Positions 51,111 to 60,603 of a DNA stretch of 64,000 bases are shown piece after piece. This DNA comes from Hyaloscypha bicolor E (Eukaryota; Ascomycota; Leotiomycetes; Helotiales; Hyaloscyphaceae), in contig NW_020194521.1 of assembly GCF_002865645.1 (NCBI RefSeq), positions 186,001-250,000 of the forward strand. Direction: 5' to 3'. The notes under the pieces are model-generated. The model ran no database searches and had not been told where the DNA came from. It saw only the letters and a program-made list of their open reading frames with translations. Both the position numbers and the translations under genes were made by a program. Each line of letters starts with the position of its first letter. The first letter of the stretch is position 1.

Positions 51111-51314
51111 GTACGATTTTCGGTACGAAAAATGGAGTATTTACTAGTGCTTTGAGCGACGAATTGGGTTGGAAACATAGTGGTTTGAAGTCGGGGCATA
51201 TATAAGGCAGAGCGTACGGCGGGTTTTCGATTATTATATTACTCTATAGGTGGCTTTTGGCTCTTGCTTTTGGGGATATACTCAGGGAATGAGTACTTGT
51301 AGGTGGGGGAAGTA

Positions 51315-51536
51315 TATGGTGGGGATTTTATCCCCTGGTCACGTGGTTCTATTATATGACCTCCGGACTTCCGTATAGTCTGCAGTCCGCTTATATTACC
51401 CCTCTCTCCTTCTTAGTTCTTAGAAAAACAACTAACCTTTACTCTCTAATTCCACGTCTCACTCGTATGCTGTGATCCCATGCTATAGAAGCCCATTCTA
51501 CTGTCTATATTACTCCGTGTTTTATATCCCTATTAC
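51315..51536 (+). repeat. Right LTR of the LARD-like element
   Basis: 222-bp direct copy of 48335-48556, preceded by the purine tract at 51301-51312 and followed by AATAG. Differences from the left LTR are transitions only. Confidence 0.85.
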
Positions 51537-51641
51537 AATAGCTCTTTTCTTTTCTAACTTACTAAACTAATAATTCGCTTTATAAAAGTATTACCTTAAC
51601 TATAAAATTTTAATCTTTCTTATATTACTTTTTATAAAATA

Positions 51642-51900
51642 TATAAAAAAGAAACTATAATAAGACAAAAATTCATATAAAATATACTAGAGTATAAAAC
51701 GTAACTTAATAGTAAAATAATAAATTAAAAATATAAATAATAAAATATAAATAGTATATAGTATATAAAAGCTTAATTAATTAAATACTTAGAAGGAATT
51801 ATTTTCTAGAACTATAGAAAAACTAGCTTTATTATATAACTAAAACCTTAAAACTATTAAAATAATATAATTTTTAGAGAATATAGCCTGCTATATTATA
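51642..51900 (+). repeat. 302-bp LTR-like repeat, fourth copy (internally deleted)
   Basis: Starts TATAAAAAAGAAACTATAAT and ends CTGCTATATTATA, like 33731-34033, but lacks about 45 bp in the middle (the segment around the AGGCC/TATA box). It is joined directly to the right part of element X. Confidence 0.8.
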
Positions 51901-54180
51901 ATATATTTCTTAAAGTCTTTCTAGTTAATATTTCTTTTTCGTTTTTCTTTACTTTATTTCCTAATATATTACTAATCTTGTATTTAGACTAGTATTTAGA
52001 TCTATATTATTTATTAGAAGTTTTAGATTTAGCTTATTTTCCTTTTTTACTAAATTCTTAATTAATTATATTAGTTCTATTAGTTTTACTAGTAATACTA
52101 GAAATAAACTTTATTAGATTAGCTCTAGTCTTATTAATTAGATTTAATTAAGTTATTACTAAAATTATAATAAAAGCCTATTTTCTAGACTTATTATAGA
52201 AGCCAGAGAAAGATTTATTATTATAATATTCTTTAATAAGAATTCCGAAAGTATTAAAAGTATATTATCTAGCCTTGAAATTATTAGCTAATAGTAGCTT
52301 AAAAACTAATTCTCTAGGTTCCGAAATAGTTTTATTATACTTAAATACTTTAATAATATCTGATTTAGTAAATATACTAGTATTTAAATATTTCTTATCT
52401 TTAATATATTTCAAAATAGCCTTATTAATTAATTAAATAGCCTTATATACTAAAGCTTTTATTTTAAAAAGAAAGTATAATTTTTTATAAATATTCTTAT
52501 TTAAGTTATTATAGATATTATTAATATATTAACTAAAAGCTTTATTATAGAATATAATTTTATTTTAATTCTTAATTTCCAGACTATTTACTATAGTTTT
52601 AATTTTATTAAGCTTCTTTTATTTATCTTTAGTAATACTTTTAATAATATTCTCGAATTCTTTATTATTAGCTTAATAGTTCTTTAGTTCTTCCTTAATT
52701 AATTCTAGTCAAATTTCGTTTTTAATAAAAGTTTTCTATTTCAAGAACTTATTATATATACTATTTAGATTATTAAGAATATTTATATTAAATTCAGTAA
52801 TTATAATTATCTTTTCTAATATTAATAGGTCTTTTATAATTGCCTAAACTCTCTTAATATTCTAAACTTTAATACTATTAATTTATAGGCTTTTAGTAAT
52901 ATTATAGCTTATAAGAACTAGCTATTATATTTTACTAGTTTGAGAAATTTATTCTTTAGCTATTTTATTATTCTTAAAGGAATTATATAAGTATTATTAG
53001 TATAATAGTTATAAGTTATAAAATTAAAGGTTCTTGAGATTATAAGAATTTCTTTTAAATATTTTCTAAAATAAAGAATAAATTAAAATAAACTTGAATT
53101 ATATAAAAGTATTATATATATTCGAGTTTTCTTTTTTTTAATAAGGAAATAAAACTAAAATAGTAATATATATAATAAAGAAAGCAAATATAATAATTAA
53201 ATATATTTAAGGTAATATAATTACAAATTAGAACTAATTATAAAAAGTAAAATATAAAATTAAGTTTTTATTATAGAAAATAATACTAATATATATATTT
53301 AAAAGAATATAATTTGGAAAATAATTAAGGTAAATTAAACTAAATAATAATAATAAGAAAATAAGAAAGTAATATAATAGAAATATAAATATAATAATAG
53401 TAATATTTAAAGTATTAGAATATAAAAGAAAATAATATAAATTTTATAATATAAATATATTTTTATTAATTTAAAAAATAATATAAAGAAAGAAAAATAA
53501 TATAGGAAATATATAAAAAATAAAATATATTAAAGGTAATTAGAAAACATAAAATAAGAATTAATAAAAAAGAAGTTAGAATAATAGAATTAAGAAATAA
53601 CTTAAAATAAGGTATTATTTTTTTAAAACTAATTTATATCTTTCTCGAAAGCTAATTATAATATATTTAATATTTATTAAAATTAATTTTATATAATAGA
53701 ATATTACTTAATTAGTTAAAACTTTAAGGTAATATTTATATTAAAGAAAATAATATTAAAAGATTCTAAGGCTATAAAAAAAAGCTATAAAATAATATAA
53801 ATAAGATTTATTATATTATTATTAAGTTTAGAATAATTAATATAGAAATTAATATAATATATAAGAAAATCAAGTATTTCGAATTAGTAATAAGAATATA
53901 AGAATCGAGAGTATTTTCTTAATTATTTAGATAATATTTAATAATAAAAAATAGAATAATAGTAAGAATTACTAATTATATTAGTTTTTTAAAGGAAGTA
54001 ACTAATTCTCGATAAAGAAATAGTATTATAATTAGAGAATAGGTTCTATATAAGAAAAGTTCTTTTTATATAAAGGTAAAAATATATAATATACTAATTA
54101 AGCCTCGATATATACTTTAAGAATAGCTATAATTATATTAAAAAGGAAATAGATTTCTTAATATAAAATAGGCTTTAAGT
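51901..54180 (-). mobile_element. Element X, second locus (right part only)
   Basis: Aligns with about 35740-38010 along its length, including the minus-strand frame around 53000-52050, with independent RIP-type differences. The left part of element X (as at 34034-35640) is missing, so the 302-bp repeat is joined directly to the right part. The right limit is approximate. Confidence 0.6.
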
Positions 54181-55121
54181 TATTTATAAATAACTCGAAT
54201 AATATATAAATAAAATAAGAATAATAGCTATTATTTCATTTTATTTTATTTATTTAATATATTAATATTATATAATAGTAGAATTAATATAATAATTAAA
54301 GGCTTAAAGTTTAAAGAATCTCATATATTAAAAATAATAAGCTAGGAAATAAAGAAAAAAGAAATGCCTTAATCTTTTAGTATTATCTTATTTAAGTATT
54401 TTAGCTTAGCTTTATTTTATACCTATTTCTAATATTTTGTCTTTAGTAAATTATACTATTATACTAGCTATTATAAGACTATATTACTTTTATTTTATAT
54501 TTTCAAGTAATTTCTAGATAAGATCTAATATTCTAGTTTTATAAAAAAGTATAAGATTCGTATAAGGTTCTGCTTATTCTTTATAATTTTCAGGTAATAT
54601 AATATCCTCTATTTAATAGCTATAGCTTCTTATTCGACCCTGCTTATACTATATTTACTAGTTATAAAGAGACTTTTATTTTAGTATTTAGAAAGTTATA
54701 ATACTCGAAATTTAATAAGAGTAATATAATAGAAGTTATAAACCTGCTATAAATAAATAATTATTTAGAGTGACTTTTTTTTATAAGATAATTAAGATAA
54801 AGTAAACTTAATATTATTATATACTTTAATATAAATATTCTTAAAAGAAAATATTTTAATTATAATATAAAAGTTATACTTCTCTAGTATCTTAGATATT
54901 AGTTTACTTTATTACGGGCCATGTCTTAATGCCGAGAAAACTGGCTATAGTAAACTAGTTGAGAATTCTCTATATTACTATATTAAAAATAATCTATAAA
55001 GACTATTAAAGCTCACCTAATCATCTAGCTAATATATTATATATAATCTCAAATCACGCCAAATTCCCTTGCAACTATTTATCCTAAGGGGCCTCTCCTA
55101 TATAGTATAGCTTAATATCGC
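54181..55121. other. AT-rich to normal-composition transition
   Basis: A/T-dominated to about 54900, then balanced composition into the gene island. No gene, repeat end or RNA was recognised. Confidence 0.5.
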
Positions 55122-56630
55122 TTAAACACGTGGATCCCAAGAGTGTCTGGGTCCGTCCTGAAATGTTTCATGTGTCTCAATGGCAGGTGTTTCCGTTTGT
55201 TCAGAACCCGGGGTTCGCAAATAATTGTGTACCGCCGCTAGACCATCTGCAATCTGTTTGGAGTGAACTGTTTGAATTCGAGAAGCCAGTAGAGCTTGGC
55301 ATTGGTCTCTTTCATTTGTATCTTCTATCCGAAGGCAACGCTGGACTTGGATTGTTTTTGAGCATTTGATGGTGTCTCGGCAGTTGGTACAAAGAACTTG
55401 GTCGAAATGGCTATCAAATTCCTGTAGGCTTTGTTGGAATCGAGAATTATCAGGGTAAAGTAACTTGGCAGCATCCCGTGCACTAGGGAACCGCCCCGCT
55501 ATTAATATAGCCACAGAGGACATGAGAGAGCTGCGGAGAGGTGCGCAGAGAGTGTGTCGGGTGAATGCCGATTGAAAAGCTCGAGACCACCTCGGTTCTG
55601 TAGTGGCCTCAATAGCGGTCGTACAGAGTCCAAGTCCACCGAACGAAAGATAGAGGTAACGACTGTCGTTACGCATCCATCCTACAAGGATAATATGAAG
55701 AATCCAGATTAAAAAAGAAAATCCGGCGGCGAGTGGCTTTAATTCGTCGATGTAATCCCTCGAGGCTTGATTATCCCAACAATACTCTTCGAGGCTTACT
55801 TCTCTTCCTCGAACGATGGCAGTACGAATAATCAGGACTGCCGTGCTGTCTAGCCCTCTATGAAACATAACTGGGCAAGGCCGGTGACCTCTTGTCGTCT
55901 TGAACCAAGCTTTCTCTCGTGGTATGATTGCTAGCACCAATAAGGTCTGCGATAGTAGGGCTGCCAGCATAACAATGAAGGTTTCGAAAGACCGTCCAAA
56001 GAATCCTAGTGCGAACGATCCAATTATTTGTGTTGCGAGACACAAAGACTGGAGCCAGAAGAACCGAGGATTCTCGAGATATAGAAGGTCGAGGTTAATA
56101 TCTGCCAGTCCAACCTCCCTCGTTAAATCAAACAAATAATCTTTCTTGCGTGGGTTTTGCTGGATTCTTGCACCCTTATTCCATGTATGCCAGATATTCT
56201 GCAACATTGTATTAGTCGCAGAGTGGCTTGCTCCAGAATTAAGGTTTGTTAAGATAAGACCACCATCAATACAGGCTTCAGGAGGACGGTCGTACACAAG
56301 ATTCACGGGTCCTATTGATCCATACATTACAGCAAACAGAGAAGCAGCTAAAGGAGTCCACCCGGGAGAGATAGCGAAGATCCATTGCTTCCAGTGGGTG
56401 CGGCGAGACCTAAAGCGTCCCCAAATGGCTTTCCACACAGTAGCTTCTCCTAATAGCATCAAGACCGTTACGACGTCAACTTGAGATCTATTTCGGAATA
56501 GATGCAAGTCTAAATGTATGCTTTGCTTCATTTCTGGAATTGGTAACGCCGAGACCGTGCAACTGAAAGCTGCAATGAAACATAGGATATAGAGAAGTCG
56601 TCGCCCAGTCTGCATGAGAACCCGCATCAT
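55122..56630 (-). CDS. Multi-pass membrane protein, paralogue A (unknown family)
   Basis: A 502-residue single-exon protein with no function I can name. It has a signal peptide or first membrane helix at about 12-30, membrane segments at about 193-212, 215-236, 300-319 and 325-342, and a hydrophobic patch near 369-380. Conserved with its paralogue at 60604-62088: VLMLLGEATVWK near 56-67, FRSRRTHWKQW near 73-83, SPGWTPLA (88-95), LILTNLNSGASHSATN (125-140), EEYCWDNQA (281-289), LLYPDNSRF (390-398) and a CxxC pair (Cys414/Cys417). The C-terminal region after 405 is probably cytoplasmic and Cys-rich. It is divergent to the HET gene, with 1.3 kb between starts. There are no RIP-type stops, so it is probably functional. 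Confidence 0.8.
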   Translation of the reverse strand: MMRVLMQTGRRLLYILCFIAAFSCTVSALPIPEMKQSIHLDLHLFRNRSQVDVVTVLMLLGEATVWKAIWGRFRSRRTHWKQWIFAISPGWTPLAASLFAVMYGSIGPVNLVYDRPPEACIDGGLILTNLNSGASHSATNTMLQNIWHTWNKGARIQQNPRKKDYLFDLTREVGLADINLDLLYLENPRFFWLQSLCLATQIIGSFALGFFGRSFETFIVMLAALLSQTLLVLAIIPREKAWFKTTRGHRPCPVMFHRGLDSTAVLIIRTAIVRGREVSLEEYCWDNQASRDYIDELKPLAAGFSFLIWILHIILVGWMRNDSRYLYLSFGGLGLCTTAIEATTEPRWSRAFQSAFTRHTLCAPLRSSLMSSVAILIAGRFPSARDAAKLLYPDNSRFQQSLQEFDSHFDQVLCTNCRDTIKCSKTIQVQRCLRIEDTNERDQCQALLASRIQTVHSKQIADGLAAVHNYLRTPGSEQTETPAIETHETFQDGPRHSWDPRV

Positions 56631-57051
56631 TTAAAACGAAGTAATACAACAGTCTTCGGAAATCAGGCCGAAAAATCAGTCGTGGGGCTACTGGAGAGGG
56701 AGTCAGGAGGATGTAGAATGGAGAAGATATAGCTAGTACTGAAATAACTGGGTAACATATATCCGTCTTACTCTCTTTCATCAGCCGCATCTTCTCTCAG
56801 CCTTCTGCTCTGCCTTGCGTTGTGGCTGCAGAGGTGGCTCACTTTGAAGCATCACTGCTGTTCGCCTAATGTGTATGGGCATTTGCTCTCACCGTGCTTC
56901 GCTGCCTAATCTTGGCACACCAAGCCCGCTAATCGGTGTAGGGTTTGTTGGTGGGGCCAACTTCCAGTGATTGTATCTGGTTGCATCGAAACCATGACTG
57001 TAACATGGTGGCTGTGAAGCTAGGATGCTAATAACCCTGATCGGTACAGTA

Positions 57052-57324
57052 CTCCCCCCTCCCCTCCCCTCCCCCCCTAAATAAAACGTAGCGCGGCCAG
57101 GGTATGGTATCCCTTCGTCCGCTAAGACATTGCCAGGCGCTAGCAAGGGCGCCTAGCTCAGACTGTGCAGGCATACTTTTACTTATAAACTTATTAGTCA
57201 TCTATCCCTTTTCGCCCTGAGCCCCCTTGCTAGCGCCTGGCAACGTCTCAGCGGACGAAGGGATACGTTAGAACGGCCGTGCCAGCCTTGTCACGCTACA
57301 TTTTATTTAGGGAGGGGGGGAGAG
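57052..57324. mobile_element. Foldback MITE-like element with TA target duplication
   Basis: The outer arms carry CTCCCCC... then CCTAAATAAAACGTAGCG (left) and the inverse near 57293-57324 (right). A second inner inverted pair carries ATCCCTTCGTCCGCT, then GCCAGGCGCTAGCAAGGG (57109-57151 versus about 57224-57265). It is flanked by TA on both sides (57050-57051 and 57325-57326), as for Tc1/mariner-type elements. There is no coding capacity. Arms are imperfect, with small differences, so it is not a recent perfect palindrome. Confidence 0.75.
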
Positions 57325-57607
57325 TATTGAATGATGCAAATATCACGTGAAAATTGTTGAACTAGCTTAATAATAAAGCTAGGGTCACGTGCTTGCAATG
57401 TAAACCAAGTAAACGATACTGAATTGACTGTTGTTCTACAGTGGTAAGTAGCCCATATATATAGCCCTGAACGCCCTAAATCACATGCACTAATTACCCT
57501 ATGCCAGCTGAACCGATTCCAGCTACACAGGGCATTCCAGCTGTACAGGGACTAAGCCCCATAGTGCACAGCCCCATGGCGTTCCGTTCCAGGGCTTACT
57601 AAGCATA

Positions 57608-57628
57608 TTAGGGGCCTCAGGCCCCTAA
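57608..57628. repeat. Perfect 21-bp palindrome
   Basis: TTAGGGGCCT, a single C, then AGGCCCCTAA: a perfect 10-bp inverted repeat. It is about 310 bp upstream of the HET start and could be a regulatory site, a small hairpin or a footprint of a lost element. Confidence 0.6.
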
Positions 57629-57941
57629 TTTCAACAAAAGTGACGCGAATGTGAGTCTATTGTGGAATCCTGTACCGGTGGTCACGTAATCTGCATTATA
57701 AATTTAGCATCACGTGCTCTGGTGAGTGCCAAGTATTGCAGTGCTGAAAAGCGCCTCGTTCACGTTCGCGTCAGCTACCTGTTTGACGTCATCCCTCACT
57801 GACCTCCAACACCGCCCATTGACAGCCTGTGATTGACACGATCAAAAAAGACGGTACGGTATCGGCGAACAACTGCACTCCAACTTTGCAAGTTCGCGGT
57901 CATCCGCTTTTGCCAAAAGTAATAACGATTAGATTTGTCCC

Positions 57942-60245
57942 ATGGAGCATTTGACACATAACCTTCCGGCAAGAACATTCCGCGCCGAAATCCGCGAGGC
58001 TACAAAGTCCCTTGAGGTGCAGGACTGGTCTTCAATAGACCGTGCATATGGAACCTGCCCTCCAGTCTACCCACGAATACGATGGCTTGGCCATGATCAT
58101 GAATACTCGTCATATCTCCATGACATCGATTACGATCCCCAACCAATGACAGTGGTATTTCTGAATCTGTGTGGCACCGAATGGGATGTTGAGAGTCCCA
58201 TCAAATCTCAGGACCTTCGCTACATGCACCCATCACTCAAAGATCTGGAAGATACAGATGTGATCCGCCAGATAGCAGCTTTTGTTCAGTCATGGCTGTT
58301 CTTTGGATTGCTGGAGGCTATTTCTGAAAGACCTATCTCAGTCTCATACCTGGTCAGACTGTGCGAAGACCACATTGAGTGGATATACACTCGCAATCTC
58401 CCGTCTCTCCTAGAGGCTTGGAAAAGACAGCTATCCTTACTGGATGATGAGGCTAGAGGTTCTAAACTCCGACAAGCACAAGCTTGTACAATACGAGCCA
58501 ACAGCATTTTGTCTGACCTGCTCTTCGACTCCGAAGAGAATACAACTAGTCCAATGTATCTCGAGTTTCGGCAGATACTGCGCTCTGTAGAGCCAGCACT
58601 CTCTGCTCTCCACGAAGCCGTCCTGGCTCTGATAGATTTTCAGTTTCAGACGGAAATACGATCTTTCGGCGCCGTCGACCGCCCGTTTCCTCGAGGGCAT
58701 TTGGAGAGACTAATCCAGAAAGGGTGGTGCCCATTTGTGGTTGCTAGTGCTGAGATGACGATGCCACCGTCTTTCCTCCGATATATCAATGCTGCTGGTT
58801 ATGCCCAGACCAACGGAGGGCATGGAAAGTGCACCTCAGAAGCGTGCAGGCGTAATCAGATTGATCTGGACACCTACGCTCAACTTTACTGGGAACCCAA
58901 ATGCAGATGCTCCTTCATAAAGCCGAACAGTAAAGAAGTGTTCGAAATACTCGACGCAGACTTGATACCTGTCGTTCAGTTTTGCAGCGAAGAGGCAAGG
59001 TTTGAGCTGGGCGCTGTTGCTCCTAGTGATACGAAGGCAGACTACATTGCATTTTCGCATGTATGGGCTGATGGTTTAGGGAGTTGCACCGAGAAAGGAC
59101 TTCGAGCCTGTCAAGTAAAAAGACTCCACCGGCTTGTACAGAACAAACTTACTTACGGATCCTGGTTTTGGATTGATGGACTTTGTGTACCAAGGCGCGA
59201 ACCCTATCGCGGAAAGGCAATTCAGCAGATGAAAACTACGTATCGCAATGCAACTGGAGTGATTGTCTTGGACAGCAGCCTTCACCAGATTTCAGAGTCA
59301 TCCTCTGTCATACAAATTGGGTGGACTCTGTTTGCATCGGGTTGGATGGGGCGACTCTGGACTTATCAAGAAGGGTTCCTCCCACCGTGGGTTGACCTCG
59401 AGCTTAGCGACGGCTGCTGTGATCTACAAGAGCTTATTCAACGACTCTACAAGCTCTATTATAATTACTCAAGCAACCCATTCCCAGCCGTCTTCACACG
59501 AGATCTTTAGGCTGCTCTCCAAAAGACAAGACCTTTGGACCGTTACCATCATAGCCGCTCCAAATCTCGCAAAATTGTCGACACATTCAATGTGCTGACG
59601 CGGTGCCTGACAAGCCGACCAGACGATCAGCTTTTGGTACTTGGATTAATGCTTGATGTTAATATCGACCATCTCATGACGCTCACTGTTGAAGAAAGGT
59701 GGAAGAAATTCTATATCTCTCTGGAGGAAGTACCACGGACTATCGTTCTTGATCGGAGACCCAAAATGGATATATCACCATTCAGATGGGCACCGAGTAC
59801 CTGGATAAGCTATGGTAAAGATGAGTGGTTACACTATGATGATGTTTTAGCCAACTGTTCGGGCGATGGATTGCGTGTAACCATCACGGCACTGTTATTA
59901 GACGGGGTGTGTACTTTCAGCGACTTCGCAATTCTTATCCAGGTAGAAGAGGACTTATATGAGTTGTCGCGATTAGCCTCCAGTCCAACCAGCCCAAGTA
60001 CTTTTAACATAATATTTGTGCGCTATTTCAAGAATGAAAGCCCACAGTTGAATCTTGGGCGAAATAGCTCAGTCAAAGCACGCGTCGGTGTTGGATTCAT
60101 TGACTCAGCGGTCGGTAACGAACTCCAATACGATTTTACTAGCGGATGGGACATTCAGCTCTTGACAGGAGCTGGGCGAGACAATTCGCTCGTATTAAAA
60201 ATTGTCGCTGGTGAGTGGCAGGAGAGAGAGTTTCTTTTTACTTGA
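57942..60245 (+). pseudogene. HET-domain (heterokaryon incompatibility) gene with one in-frame TAG
   Basis: HET proteins act in non-self recognition and trigger cell death in incompatible fusions. The frame starts at ATG 57942. Motifs: a Cys cluster typical of the family (Cys297, Cys302, Cys321, Cys323), YIAFSHVWADGLG (368-380, first HET block), FWIDGLCVPR (409-418), AIQQMKTTYRNATGVIVLD (426-444) and LWTYQEGF (472-479). The frame continues without a shift beyond a TAG at 59508-59510 (codon 523) to 60245, another 244 codons; the 3' half keeps codon quality. The TAG lies before GCTGCTCTC and would be CAG (Gln) with one C-to-T change in a CpA context, as RIP makes. I saw no convincing intron (branch and donor) that would remove it. 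Loss of function, stop readthrough or a truncated protein are all possible. It lies between two paralogous membrane protein genes. Confidence 0.82.
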
Positions 60246-60603
60246 AAACCTAACATGTAATGAGAGGCGAGCTTGCTTAACGGGGCTTTGTGCTTCTTGT
60301 GTTTTCATGTAGCCGGACTCTAGCACATGTATTTAGCAGCTCAACGAGCAATATCTTATGAGAAAGGTTATGGAAAGGATTCGGTCATAATTAAATGCCC
60401 TTTGGGTTGAGGTAGGCCTAGGGTATCAGATCATGATATGGTGAAAGGAAAGCAAGCAAAGTAAGGACAGTAGAGCGATGCATTAAGCGAAGTGTGGCAG
60501 TAGAGGTACAAGAAGTTATATTTCCTAATACAATATAATCATAGACATCATTTGAATAAATGAAGATCTACCATCTGTGACTAATCTTAGGTTCAAGCCG
60601 TCT
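60246..60603. other. Convergent intergenic region
   Basis: 358 bp between the ends of the HET gene (+) and membrane gene B (-). Presumably holds both 3' ends; no element was seen. Confidence 0.5.

Larger units (their letters stand above)
48335..51536 (+). mobile_element. Large LTR-bounded element without pol (LARD-like), little mutated
   Basis: Two 222-bp direct repeats (48335-48556 and 51315-51536) bound a 2.76-kb interior. A candidate 5-bp duplication AATAG lies on both sides (48330-48334 and 51537-51541). A purine tract, AGGTGGGGGAAG (51301-51312), sits just before the right repeat, as a polypurine tract should on +. The LTRs differ by about ten bases, all transitions. The interior has no long ORF and no reverse transcriptase, but has several tandem repeat arrays, so it would depend on another element. 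LTR ends (TATGG...ATTAC) are atypical; shifting by two bases gives TG...CA but loses the matching duplication. Confidence 0.75.
56631..57941. promoter_or_regulatory. Divergent intergenic region between membrane gene A and HET
   Basis: 1.3 kb between two divergent start codons, so it must hold both promoters. It contains a 273-bp foldback element (57052-57324), CACGTG palindromes near 57344, 57394 and 57706, and a perfect 21-bp palindrome (57608-57628). No gene was found. Short frames inside it are not protein-like. Confidence 0.5.

Noticed and set aside
56889..57146. 85-codon frame in the HET/membrane intergenic region
   Set aside because: Overlaps the foldback element, and its Gly-rich segment comes from the CCCTCC tract.
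59490..59515. Intron ending at the TAG within the HET gene
   Set aside because: CTTTAG|G could serve as a 3' splice site, but no plausible donor plus branch site upstream gives an in-phase splice without cutting a continuous protein-like frame. Kept as a test in the findings.
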